From NCBI RefSeq assembly GCF_027487935.1, contig NZ_JAIYCP010000022.1, forward strand, positions 1-64,000: DNA of 64,000 nt, given 5' to 3'. The stretch is from Brevundimonas sp. Lineage in GTDB: Bacteria > Pseudomonadota > Alphaproteobacteria > Caulobacterales > Caulobacteraceae. The position numbers and the translations under genes are program-made. A model generated the notes under the pieces. The model made no database searches and was not told the origin of the DNA. It was given only the letters and a program-made list of their open reading frames with translations. Positions within the stretch are counted from its first letter, which is position 1. Every line of letters begins with the position of its first letter. Below, in pieces: positions 27,943 through 36,482 of this stretch.

Positions 27943-29120
27943 TGCTCCTCCCCTTCTTCACCGCCCTGCGCGACGCCAAGGTTCCCGTGTCTATGAAGGA
28001 ATGGCTCCATCTGATGGAGGCCATGGACAAGGACGTGGCCGGGCGGAAGGTCGATGACTTCTACCATCTGTCGCGGGCGGTGCTGGTCAAGGACGAGAAA
28101 CACTACGACCGTTTCGACCAGGTGTTCGGCAAGGTGTTCGCCGGAATTGAAAGTGTCGGCGCCGGCGAGGAGCCGTCGCTGGACGTGCCCGAGGACTGGC
28201 TGAAGCTGCTCAATGAGAAATTCCTCACCGATGAGGAGAAGGCCGAGATCGAGGCCCTCGGCGGGTTCGACAAGCTGATGGAGACGCTGAAACAGCGTCT
28301 GGAAGAGCAGAAGGGCCGGCACGAGGGCGGCAACAAATGGGTCGGCACCGGCGGCACCAGCCCGTTCGGCCACGGCGGCTACAATCCCGAGGGCGTGCGT
28401 ATCGGTGGGCCAGGCAAGCACGGGCGGGCGGTCAAGGTCTGGGAGAAGCGCGAGTACCGGAATCTGGACGACCAGGTCGAACTGGGCACCCGCAACATCA
28501 AGGTGGCCCTGCGCCGCCTGCGCCGGTTCGCCCGGCAGGGGGCGCTGGACGAGCTGGACATGGATGCCACCATCGACGGCACGGCGCGTCAGGGCTGGCT
28601 GGACATCCATATGCGGCCCGAGCGGCGCAATACGATCAAGGTGCTGCTGTTCCTCGACATCGGCGGCTCGATGGATGCCCATGTGAAGATGTGCGAGGAA
28701 CTGTTCTCGGCCGCCAAGACCGAGTTCAAACATCTGGAATTCTTCTACTTCCACAACTGCCTCTACGAGGGGGTGTGGAAGGACAACCGGCGCCGGCACA
28801 GCGAGAAGATCCCGACCTGGGACGTGCTGAACAAATACCCCGCCGACTGGCGTGCCATCTTCGTCGGCGATGCCACCATGAGTCCGTATGAGGTGACCAT
28901 GCCCGGCGGTTCGGTCGAGCACTGGAACGAGGAAGCGGGCACCGTCTGGATGAAGCGGGCGACGCAGCAGTGGGACAAGGTGGCCTGGCTGAACCCTTCA
29001 CCCGAGCGCTACTGGAACTATTCCGCCTCGGTCGGGATGCTGCGCGAGCTGGTCGATGAGCGAATGTATCCGCTGACGCTGGACGGGCTGGAGAAGGCGA
29101 TGCGGGCGCTGGCCAAATAG
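27942..29120 (+). CDS. VWA domain (CoxE-like) protein
   Basis: The 392-residue protein belongs to the CoxE/DUF-type VWA proteins. The N-terminal half has a helical region (MLLPFFTALRDAKVPVSMKEW); the C-terminal half has a VWA domain with a MIDAS-like motif (LFLDIGGSMDAH, about 236-247), in which DxGxS is altered to DIGGS. Such proteins often work with a MoxR-type AAA ATPase, which is not adjacent here. Its ATG overlaps the HepT stop (TGATG), an unusual junction that suggests the toxin module inserted directly at its 5' end. Confidence 0.85.
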   Translation: MLLPFFTALRDAKVPVSMKEWLHLMEAMDKDVAGRKVDDFYHLSRAVLVKDEKHYDRFDQVFGKVFAGIESVGAGEEPSLDVPEDWLKLLNEKFLTDEEKAEIEALGGFDKLMETLKQRLEEQKGRHEGGNKWVGTGGTSPFGHGGYNPEGVRIGGPGKHGRAVKVWEKREYRNLDDQVELGTRNIKVALRRLRRFARQGALDELDMDATIDGTARQGWLDIHMRPERRNTIKVLLFLDIGGSMDAHVKMCEELFSAAKTEFKHLEFFYFHNCLYEGVWKDNRRRHSEKIPTWDVLNKYPADWRAIFVGDATMSPYEVTMPGGSVEHWNEEAGTVWMKRATQQWDKVAWLNPSPERYWNYSASVGMLRELVDERMYPLTLDGLEKAMRALAK

Positions 29121-29154
29121 GTTAGGGTTCGCCGGTCGTCCGAGGAGTGCCCCC

Positions 29155-29679
29155 ATGCTCGCCGCCGTCTTCGCCGTCATTCTGCAACAAGCCGCCCCCC
29201 TCCCCGCCGCAGCGGGTCAGGTGGTGTGGGAGACCCCGGTGCCCGTCGAGGCCGCCCAGCCCGTCCCGGCAGCCGAACTCCCGCCCATTCCCGACTCCGC
29301 CCGCGCCGATCCCTGGGGCTATGAGCGGGCGGAGTGCAGCCCGCTGATCCGGTCCAGTCAGGAAACCCTCGAGGCCTGTCAGGCGCGGGTGCGGGTGACG
29401 CTGGCCGCCCATCTGGGAGCCGACCTGCCCGCCGGCCTGGCCCCCGCGGGGGCGGTCGATGAATGCCGTCAGGCAGCGGCGGGCGACCGCTATGCCCTGC
29501 AATGCGGCGCGCCCTCCCGGCCGCAGCGGCCGGCGAGGGTGCTGGAGGAGCGGTCCTGTGAGACCCGCCCGCGCGTCCAGGCGCAGGGTGGCGTGGCCTG
29601 GACGGAGGAATGCCGTCCCGCCAGCGGCGTCGACCGGGACGAGGGCGGCCTGAGGATCCGGCTGGGCGGCAAGGACTAG
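29155..29679 (+). CDS. hypothetical exported Cys-containing protein
   Basis: The 174-residue product has a short hydrophobic N-terminus (MLAAVFAVILQQAAPLPAAAG) that could be a signal peptide, then a Pro/Ala-rich stretch and a region with six cysteines (AECSPLI, LEACQARV, DECRQA, LQCGAP, RSCETRP, TEECRPA). I do not recognise a family. The even set of cysteines suggests disulphides in the periplasm. It starts 34 bases after the VWA gene, and its stop overlaps the convergent NUDIX gene by 4 bases. Confidence 0.6.
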   Translation: MLAAVFAVILQQAAPLPAAAGQVVWETPVPVEAAQPVPAAELPPIPDSARADPWGYERAECSPLIRSSQETLEACQARVRVTLAAHLGADLPAGLAPAGAVDECRQAAAGDRYALQCGAPSRPQRPARVLEERSCETRPRVQAQGGVAWTEECRPASGVDRDEGGLRIRLGGKD

Positions 29680-30176
29680 AAGCGGCCCCGCAGCCAGACC
29701 GCCACGGCCCAGGCATGGGCCTCGTGCCGCAGCCGGGCCAGGGCCTCATGGGGGTCAAGCCAGACCAGGTCGTGGTCGGTCTCGACCTTGGCGGCGGGGT
29801 CCAGGGACAGCTGTTCGGCGATCCAGAAGCCGCCCGTGTTGTTGAGGGGCCTGCCGTCGGTCTTGCGGAAATACTGGGACGCCTCGGCAATGCGGGTCAG
29901 GGGCCGGACCGTCATGCCGGTTTCCTCAAGGAACTCGCGGACCAGGGCCTGTTCTTCGGTTTCGTTGCCGTCCACGGCACCGCCGGGCAGGTCCAGATAG
30001 CTGCCCTCGCCCCGATCAATGCGGACGCAGGCCAGATTTCCCTCATGGGTCACAAGGCCGAAGGCGGTGGCACGGGGTTGGTAGTCCAGGCCGGGGTCGG
30101 CAGTGCCGAACTGGAGGTGGGTGGCGGAGAGCCCCGGGCGAGACGGGCCCGGCTGGGAGCGGGGAACGGATTTCAT
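29676..30176 (-). CDS. NUDIX hydrolase
   Basis: The 166-residue protein contains a full Nudix box, Gx5Ex7REUxEExGU, seen as GAVDGNETEEQALVREFLEE followed by TGM (about residues 77-99). These metal-dependent enzymes hydrolyse nucleoside diphosphates linked to another moiety; which one is not clear. The preceding N-terminal strand AFGLVTHEGNLACVRIDRGEG is typical. It appears monocistronic and converges with the exported protein gene. Confidence 0.9.
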   Translation of the reverse strand: MKSVPRSQPGPSRPGLSATHLQFGTADPGLDYQPRATAFGLVTHEGNLACVRIDRGEGSYLDLPGGAVDGNETEEQALVREFLEETGMTVRPLTRIAEASQYFRKTDGRPLNNTGGFWIAEQLSLDPAAKVETDHDLVWLDPHEALARLRHEAHAWAVAVWLRGRF

Positions 30177-30295
30177 CGGGCGCGAGCATTAGCGGGGCCT
30201 CGGGGCCTGTCCAGTCGCGCGAGGGGAGAAACCGTCTCTGTTCTGAGGATTTGGGGTAATGATCAGTTCCTGTCGGGATCGGGAAGAGTGTTGCT

Positions 30296-31006
30296 ATGGT
30301 GTGGTGGTGGTGGATCGCTCCGACGGTCGTTGGCCTGATCGGTACGGGACTGCTGATCAGCGGCCTGCTGTCGGTGTTCAAGGGACGGGTGTTCAGCGGC
30401 CTGCTGGCCGGGGCCGGCGGCGCGGGCCTGATGGCGGTCGGCGCGATCGCTGCCCTGCTGGCGCTGGACGTCCAGACCTACGGTCGGTTGACCTATGAGC
30501 GGCCGGTCGCAACGGTTCAGACCCGGCAGCTGGGACCCCAGTATTTCGAAGCCACGGTGATGCAGCCCGGCATGGGCGAGAGCGCGCCGGGGGTCAGCAA
30601 CCTGTTTCCGCTGCATGGCGATGAATGGCGCATCGAGGCGCAGGTGCTGAAATGGAAGCCCTGGGCCAATGTACTGGGGCTGGACACCCAGTACAGGCTG
30701 GACCGCCTGTCCGGCCGCTATCAGTCGGTCGAGCAGGAGATCCATGCGACCCGCAGCGTGCATCCCCTCGCGGGCGGAGACGCCGGGCCGGGGTGGTTGC
30801 CATGGCGGATCAGTGCCTGGGATACGGCGCGGAAATACCGGAAATATGTCGACGCGGTCGACACCCTGTACGGCGGCGGTGCCTATATGCCGATGGCCGA
30901 CGGGGCCCAGTATGAGGTCTGGATCACCCAGTCCGGACTGGTGGCCCGGCCCGTGAACGACGCAGCGCGGAATGCGTCCGCCGGGGGTTGGACGGAAGTG
31001 GAGTAG
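30296..31006 (+). CDS. conserved inner-membrane protein of unknown function
   Basis: The 236-residue protein starts MVWWWWIAPTVVGLIGTG and has two membrane helices (about 6-24 and 35-58), then a soluble part of about 175 residues with no domain I recognise. Similar proteins are sometimes named multidrug-efflux-like without evidence. A GGGAAGAG stretch lies about 8 bases before the ATG. The stop codon TAG forms the left end of the palindrome shared with flhA. Confidence 0.65.
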   Translation: MVWWWWIAPTVVGLIGTGLLISGLLSVFKGRVFSGLLAGAGGAGLMAVGAIAALLALDVQTYGRLTYERPVATVQTRQLGPQYFEATVMQPGMGESAPGVSNLFPLHGDEWRIEAQVLKWKPWANVLGLDTQYRLDRLSGRYQSVEQEIHATRSVHPLAGGDAGPGWLPWRISAWDTARKYRKYVDAVDTLYGGGAYMPMADGAQYEVWITQSGLVARPVNDAARNASAGGWTEVE

Positions 31007-31040
31007 GCATCCTTCTCCCCTTGCGGGAGAAGGATGCCTA
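31004..31040. terminator. 16-bp palindrome containing both convergent stop codons
   Basis: Bases 31004-31019 (TAGGCATCCTTCTCCC) are the exact reverse complement of 31025-31040, with loop CTTGC. The left arm begins with the TAG stop of the plus-strand membrane-protein gene, and the right arm begins (on the minus strand) with the TAG stop of flhA. It lacks a T-run but would fold in both transcripts, so it can work as a bidirectional terminator. CCTTCTCCC-TTG-GGGAGAAGG is a pattern often dispersed in proteobacterial intergenic DNA. Confidence 0.75.
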
Positions 31041-33152
31041 GACCGTTCCGATCGTCCGCAGGCGGGCCCTCGGGTGGACCTCGTTCTGGCTCATGACCAC
31101 GGTCTGGCCGCGGAAGCGTTCGATGATCGAGCGGACATAGGGGCGGATCTGCGGGCCGGTCAGCAGGACGGCCGTCTCGCCGGCCATGGCGGCCCGTTCG
31201 AACACGTCGCGGACGGCGCGAATGAAGTCCTGCAGCCGTGAGGGAGCCATGGCCAGCTGGCGGTCCTCGCCCTGGCCGATCAGGGCCTCGGCGAAGGCGG
31301 CTTCCCAGTCCGGCGACAGGGTGACGATGGGCAGGGCCCCGTCGTCGCCCTTGTGCTGCCAGCACAGCTGGCGTGCCAAACGGCCGCGAACGTGTTCGAC
31401 CAGGGTGGTGACCGAGCTGGTATGCGGCGCGGCCTCGGCCAGGCCCTCGAGAATGGCACCCAGATCGCGGATCGAGACCTTCTCGCGCAGCAGGCTCTGA
31501 AGGACGCGCTGCAGGGTGGTGACGGTGACGACGGACGGGATCAGTTCCTCGACCAGCTTCTTCTCTTCGGTCCCCAGTTCCCTGAGCAGCTTCTGCACCT
31601 CGGCATAGGTCAGCAGGTCCGCCATATTCTCCTTGAGGATTTCGGTCAGGTGGGTGGTCAGCACTGTGGACGGGTCGACGATCGTATAGCCGCGGAAGGT
31701 GGCCTCCTCGCGCAGGCTTTCGTCGATCCAGGTGGCGGGCAGGCCAAAGGCCGGCTCCTTGGTGTGTTCGCCCGGCAGCTCGACCTGACGGCCGGCCGGG
31801 TCCATGGCCATCAGCGAGCCGAGACGGACCTCGCCGGTGCCCGCCTCCATCTCCTTGATGCGGATGGCGTAGGCCTGGGTGCCGAGCCGCATGTTGTCGA
31901 GGATGCGCACCGACGGCATGACGAAGCCATACTCCTGGGCCAGGGATCGGCGCAGGGCTCGGACCTGGTCGGTCAGGCGGCGGCCCTCGAGATCGTTGAT
32001 CAGGGACAACAGGGAATAGCCCAGCTCGATCTTGACCTCATCGATGGCCAGGGCGGTGCCGATGGGCTCCTCGACATCATCCTTCGGTCCGGCAGCGTCG
32101 GCCAGCTCGCCCTCGGTCGGCAGGGGTTTGAGCCTGTTACGGCCCAGTCGCCAGGCCATGAAGCCTGCGCCGAGGGCCAGGGCTGCGAACGGCAGCAGGG
32201 GCATGCCGGGGATCAGGCCGATCAGGCCGGAGGCGGCGGAAACCACGCCGAGACTGACGGGGTTGGTGGCCAGCTGGGCGACGAGGGCCTTGTCGGCTGT
32301 GCCCTCGACACCGGCCTTCGAGACCAGGAAGCCGGCGGCGATCGAGATGATGATGGCCGGAACCTGGGTCACCAGGCCGTCACCGACGGTCAGGGCGACA
32401 TAGGAGTTGGCCGCGTCGCCGATGCTCATGCCGTGCTGGAGCGTGCCGATCAGAATGCCGCCGATGGCATTGATGAAGACGATGATCAGGCCGGCGACGG
32501 CGTCGCCGCGGACGAATTTCGAGGCACCGTCCATGGCCCCGAAGAAGGTCGATTCCTGCTCCAGTTCCTTGCGGCGACGCTTGGCGGTGTCCTCATCGAT
32601 CAGGCCGGACGACAGGTCGGCGTCGATGGCCATCTGCTTGCCCGGCATGGAGTCCAGGGTGAAGCGGGCCGAGACCTCGGCGATACGGGTCGAGCCCTTG
32701 GTGATGACGACGAAATTCACCACCAGGATGATGGCGAAGATGATGATGCCGATGATGAAACTGCCGCCCATCATCAGGGCACCGAAGGCCTCGATGACCT
32801 GACCGGCACCGCCCGGACCCTCGTGGCCGTGGCTCAGGACGAGGCGGGTCGAGGCCAGGTTGAGGCCCAGCCGGAACAGGGTCGAGACCAGCAGGACCGT
32901 CGGGAAGATGGCGAAGTCCAGCGGCTTCTTCATCATCACCGCGGTCATCAGGATCAGCACGCTGGAGACGAGCGAAACCGCCAGCAGCACATCCATCAGG
33001 AAGACCGGGATCGGCAGGATCAGCAGCAGGATGACGCCGATGACGCCGATGGCCATGCCCACCTCGCCGCGCGCGACCCAGCCCATGATGTCGCGACCGG
33101 TCGGACGGGCCATGCCGTCGCGCATCATGGTCGAGGCGGGGATGTCGGTCAT
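31038..33152 (-). CDS. flhA: flagellar export gate protein FlhA
   Basis: FlhA forms the export gate of the flagellar type III secretion system in the inner membrane. The 704-residue protein has an N-terminal membrane region of about eight helices, the FHIPEP-family cytoplasmic linker block RFTLDSMPGKQMAIDADLSSG, and a large C-terminal cytoplasmic domain binding export chaperones and substrates. It is the last gene of the fliF operon. Its ATG overlaps the stop of an inserted beta-lactamase gene by 4 bases. Confidence 0.97.
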   Translation of the reverse strand: MTDIPASTMMRDGMARPTGRDIMGWVARGEVGMAIGVIGVILLLILPIPVFLMDVLLAVSLVSSVLILMTAVMMKKPLDFAIFPTVLLVSTLFRLGLNLASTRLVLSHGHEGPGGAGQVIEAFGALMMGGSFIIGIIIFAIILVVNFVVITKGSTRIAEVSARFTLDSMPGKQMAIDADLSSGLIDEDTAKRRRKELEQESTFFGAMDGASKFVRGDAVAGLIIVFINAIGGILIGTLQHGMSIGDAANSYVALTVGDGLVTQVPAIIISIAAGFLVSKAGVEGTADKALVAQLATNPVSLGVVSAASGLIGLIPGMPLLPFAALALGAGFMAWRLGRNRLKPLPTEGELADAAGPKDDVEEPIGTALAIDEVKIELGYSLLSLINDLEGRRLTDQVRALRRSLAQEYGFVMPSVRILDNMRLGTQAYAIRIKEMEAGTGEVRLGSLMAMDPAGRQVELPGEHTKEPAFGLPATWIDESLREEATFRGYTIVDPSTVLTTHLTEILKENMADLLTYAEVQKLLRELGTEEKKLVEELIPSVVTVTTLQRVLQSLLREKVSIRDLGAILEGLAEAAPHTSSVTTLVEHVRGRLARQLCWQHKGDDGALPIVTLSPDWEAAFAEALIGQGEDRQLAMAPSRLQDFIRAVRDVFERAAMAGETAVLLTGPQIRPYVRSIIERFRGQTVVMSQNEVHPRARLRTIGTV

Positions 33153-34042
33153 GCGTAGCCGAGGGCGGAGAGGGTCAGGCGTGTGGCGTCAGCGATGACG
33201 GCCTCATTCTCTGAGTCCGAGGAGGCGCGGACGCCGTGGTAATAGATGGCGAGTGTGATCGGGGCGCCCGTTGGCGGATAGAGCAGACCGATGTCGTTCG
33301 TGGGGCCGTAGCCGCCTGTGCCCGTCTTGTGCGCGACGCGCCATCCGACCGGAACGCCAGCCTTGATCCGGCCCGGTCCGGTCGGGGTCTCGAACATCCA
33401 GCGCAGAAGCCGCTCCTTCGACCCGGTCGAGAGAGGCGTGTCGCGGCTCACGAACAGTCGCCGCAGGTTCACGGCAGACCGGGCGGGGGTGATCGTGTCC
33501 TTGTCGCCGTCCAGTCGGTTCATTTCGGGCTCCAGGCGGTCAACCCGCGTGCTCTGGTCGCCGATGCCTCGGTAGAAGCCGCGCATAGCTTCCAGTCCAC
33601 CCAGTTCGCGGATGAGGATATTGGCGGCCGGGTTGTCGCTAAGACCAACCGTCGCTTCCATCAACTGCTCGACGGTCAGGGTTCCGCCCACCGCGGCCTC
33701 GGTGACCGGTGCATGGTTGATCATGTCGGCAGCGGTCACCGGGATGAGACGATCAAGGCGCTCTTCGCCTGCCTGAACCCGGAGCAGGGTCGCCGCCGCC
33801 AGATAAGCCTTGAAGGTCGAGCAATACACGAAGCGCTCTTCGTCCCGCCAACCCGCTACGCGAGTGGCGCTCCAGGCGCTTACTCCCAACCGCCCGCCGT
33901 GCCGCGCCTCGAGCGCGCTCAGGTCAAGCCTGACGCGCGGAACGATCATCACAGGCTCTCTCTGTTGCGCCTGATCGCAGCCCATCAGCCCCAGCGCGCC
34001 GAGGCCGGTCAGGACGCTTCTGCGATCCGCACCCGTGGTCAC
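33149..34042 (-). CDS. class A beta-lactamase, probable Tat-exported lipoprotein
   Basis: The 297-residue protein has all class A motifs: S75-x2-K78 (STFK), S135-D-N137 (LSDNPAAN), the omega-loop Glu171 (RLEPEMN) and K239-T-G (HKTGTGGYG). It should hydrolyse penicillins or cephalosporins; the spectrum cannot be read. The N-terminus is DRRSVLTGLGALGLMGC, with twin arginines and a lipobox-like Cys22. It begins at a GTG 2 bases after the flbD stop and overlaps the flhA start by 4 bases, so it sits in the flagellar operon. Confidence 0.9.
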   Translation of the reverse strand: MTTGADRRSVLTGLGALGLMGCDQAQQREPVMIVPRVRLDLSALEARHGGRLGVSAWSATRVAGWRDEERFVYCSTFKAYLAAATLLRVQAGEERLDRLIPVTAADMINHAPVTEAAVGGTLTVEQLMEATVGLSDNPAANILIRELGGLEAMRGFYRGIGDQSTRVDRLEPEMNRLDGDKDTITPARSAVNLRRLFVSRDTPLSTGSKERLLRWMFETPTGPGRIKAGVPVGWRVAHKTGTGGYGPTNDIGLLYPPTGAPITLAIYYHGVRASSDSENEAVIADATRLTLSALGYA

Positions 34043-34044
34043 GC

Positions 34045-35439
34045 TCAGGCGGCCGCGTAGCCGGGGGCGGCGACGCCGGACTGGGGGGCGATGATCTGGG
34101 TGCCTTCGTCGGCGTATTCGTTCAGCTTGTTGCGAAGGGTGCGGATCGAGATACCGAGGATGTTGGCCGCATGGGTGCGGTTGCCGAGGCAGTGCGACAG
34201 GGTGTCGAGGATCAGCGCCTTCTCCATCTGCGCCACCGTCTGGCCGACGTGGGCGCGGGTGACGGCGTCAGCGGTCTGGGCGGCACGGGCGGCGGGGCTG
34301 TCATAGCCAGCGGCACCGTGGGAGCCGGCGCTGAGCGGCTGGCCGTCGGGCAGGCGGATGGCCTCGACGTCGATCTCGGGGCCGACCGCCAGCAGAACGG
34401 CGCGGTGCATGGCGTTTTCCAGCTCGCGGACGTTGCCGTTCCAGCGATGCGAGACCAGGGCGCGGCGGGCATCGAGCGAGATCGGCCGCACCGGCACGCC
34501 GTTGGCGGCCGCGTATTTCCTGACGAAATGGTCGGCCAGGACGGAGATGTCGCCGGGCCGCTCGCGCAGGGCCGGAAGGCGCAGGTTAACGACGTTGAGG
34601 CGGTAAAGCAGGTCCTCGCGGAAGGTTCCCTCGGCCACCGACTTGGCGAGATCGCGGTTCGAGGTGGCGATGATGCGGATGTTGACCGGCACCGGCTTGG
34701 TCCCGCCGACGCGGTCGATGACCCGCTCCTGGATGGCGCGCAGCAGCTTGGCCTGCAGACGGACGTCCATCTCGGAGATCTCGTCGAGCAGCAGGGTGCC
34801 GCCGTCGGCCTCCTCGAACTTGCCGATGCGGCGGGCCATGGCACCGGTGAAGGCCCCCTTCTCATGGCCGAACAGCTCGGATTCCAGCAGATTGTCGGGA
34901 ATGGCGGCGCAGTTGACGCTGATGAACGGGCGTTCGGCGCGCTTCGAACCATTGTGCAGGTAACGGGCCATCACCTCCTTGCCGACGCCGCTTTCGCCGG
35001 TGATCAGGATCGAGGCCTCGGAGCGGGCGACCTGGTCGGCCAGCATGATGACCGCCTTCATCGACGGGTCGGCGGAAATCAGCGGGCGATCGTCATCCGC
35101 GACGGCGGACAGGACCGCGGCGATGAGATCGGCCTCGGGCGGCAGGGGGATGAACTCCTTGGCCCCGGCGCGAATGGCGTTGGCCGCATCCGTGGCGTCG
35201 GCGTCGACGCCGCAGGCCACCACGGTGACGTGGATTCGCTCGGCCTCATTGGCCGCAATCAGGGCCGCGATGTCGATGCGATAGTCGACCATCAGCAGGT
35301 CGGCCCCCTGCCCTCGACGGAGCTGCTCCGTCGCCTGATCGCCGCGCTCGACATGGCTGACCTTGGCGCCGTGCGCCATGGCCATCTTCACCGCCGTCGC
35401 CAGCTGTCCGCTGAGCCTGCCCACTACCAGAAGCCGCAT
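34045..35439 (-). CDS. flbD: sigma-54-dependent flagellar regulator FlbD
   Basis: FlbD activates late sigma-54 flagellar promoters and represses early ones in Caulobacter by binding ftr sites. The 464-residue protein has an N-terminal receiver-like domain (1-110), an AAA+ domain with Walker A GESGVGKE and GAFTGA, the sensor segment DEISEM, and a C-terminal helix-turn-helix (LGNRTHAANILGISIRTLRN). The receiver has VVGRLSG where active receivers have an acidic pair; Asp52 remains in MVDYRID. In Caulobacter FlbD activity is set by FliX rather than by a classical kinase. Confidence 0.95.
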   Translation of the reverse strand: MRLLVVGRLSGQLATAVKMAMAHGAKVSHVERGDQATEQLRRGQGADLLMVDYRIDIAALIAANEAERIHVTVVACGVDADATDAANAIRAGAKEFIPLPPEADLIAAVLSAVADDDRPLISADPSMKAVIMLADQVARSEASILITGESGVGKEVMARYLHNGSKRAERPFISVNCAAIPDNLLESELFGHEKGAFTGAMARRIGKFEEADGGTLLLDEISEMDVRLQAKLLRAIQERVIDRVGGTKPVPVNIRIIATSNRDLAKSVAEGTFREDLLYRLNVVNLRLPALRERPGDISVLADHFVRKYAAANGVPVRPISLDARRALVSHRWNGNVRELENAMHRAVLLAVGPEIDVEAIRLPDGQPLSAGSHGAAGYDSPAARAAQTADAVTRAHVGQTVAQMEKALILDTLSHCLGNRTHAANILGISIRTLRNKLNEYADEGTQIIAPQSGVAAPGYAAA

Positions 35440-35480
35440 CGGTCTTCTCCTCTATTCTTTACGCACGAACCGGCCGCCGA

Positions 35481-35813
35481 TCAGGCGGCGGAGTCCTCGG
35501 TCTTGATGATTTCCGTCATGGTCACGCCCAGCCGGTCCTCGACGACGACGACCTCGCCGCGGGCAACCAGCCGGTTGTTGACGAAGATGTCGATGGCCTC
35601 GCCGACCTTGCGGTCGAGCTCCAGCACACTGCCGCGGTTCAGCTTGAGAAGCTGGGCCACAGACATATGGGCCTTGCCCAGCACCGCCGAGATGTTGACC
35701 GGCACGTCGAAGACAGGCGCGAGATCCTGGGCTGTCTTGTCCGACGGCTCATCGATCACCGCGAGTGCATCGGAGTCCGGAAACTCCTCCAGGGCCATGG
35801 TGTCAGATTCCAT
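35481..35813 (-). CDS. fliN: flagellar motor switch protein FliN
   Basis: FliN is a C-ring component that helps switch rotation and docks export substrates. The 110-residue protein has a variable acidic N-terminus and the SpoA (FliN/FliM C-terminal) domain: LLKLNRGSVLELDRKVGEAI and VNNRLVARGEVVVVEDRLGV. It overlaps the fliH stop by one base and lies upstream of flbD (41-base gap). This is the same order as in Caulobacter. Confidence 0.95.
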   Translation of the reverse strand: MESDTMALEEFPDSDALAVIDEPSDKTAQDLAPVFDVPVNISAVLGKAHMSVAQLLKLNRGSVLELDRKVGEAIDIFVNNRLVARGEVVVVEDRLGVTMTEIIKTEDSAA

Positions 35814-36481
35814 TACGGCCTCCCTTCGGTCGAGGTTTCGGGGGATAGATTTTCGGCATGTCCGGCCTCGGCGGCCAGGGCGGAGCTCAAGGCTTCACTC
35901 ATGCGGGTGAAGGCATCTTCCGGATCGAAGGCGGCGCGGCCGTCGGCCCATTCAAGCTGGAAGGCGGCCGGTGCCATGGCGGGCTCGGTGCGGAAGGCGA
36001 CAATGCCCGAGAAGCCGGCGTCGGCGCACAGCTGCTGAATCCGCGCATGGGTCGCTTCGGTGAGATCGCCGGTACGGATGACCAGCCGCGGCGAGGCGTC
36101 GATCTCCTGGCCCAACGCTTCGAGCGCGGCTTGCAGAGGGGCCTCGGGGTGGCGGTCGAGCGCGGAAGCGGACACGACGCGGGCCGCCGTGAGGGCCAGC
36201 TCGGCGGCCTGCTGACGATGCAGCTGGGCCACCTGGGCGAGAGCCGGGGCGGCAGCGGCCAGCGCCTGGCCGATGGTCGACAGGGCCATGGCCTGGATGC
36301 TCTCGACCTCGGCGAGGGCCGCATTGCGGGCCTCCAGGCGGGCCTGGGCGACGAGGGCGTCCACCTCGGCCGGACCATAGGCACGCTTGATCGGACGGAA
36401 GACCGCGGCGCGAATGACCTCACCCGAGGCGTCGAACTCGGTGTCAAAGGCGAAGGGGGTGCTGAGGGGCTGAGGGGTCAT
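35813..36481 (-). CDS. fliH: FliH/FlbE flagellar assembly protein
   Basis: The 222-residue protein sits between fliG and fliN, where Caulobacter has flbE, the FliH-like protein regulating the export ATPase. It has an Ala/Glu-rich helical middle (ALVAQARLEARNAALAEVES) and a FliH-type C-terminal domain (PRLVIRTGDLTEATHARIQQL). The sequence is poorly conserved, so assignment rests mainly on position. It starts one base after the fliG stop codon. Confidence 0.85.
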   Translation of the reverse strand: MTPQPLSTPFAFDTEFDASGEVIRAAVFRPIKRAYGPAEVDALVAQARLEARNAALAEVESIQAMALSTIGQALAAAAPALAQVAQLHRQQAAELALTAARVVSASALDRHPEAPLQAALEALGQEIDASPRLVIRTGDLTEATHARIQQLCADAGFSGIVAFRTEPAMAPAAFQLEWADGRAAFDPEDAFTRMSEALSSALAAEAGHAENLSPETSTEGRP

Positions 36482-36482
36482 G

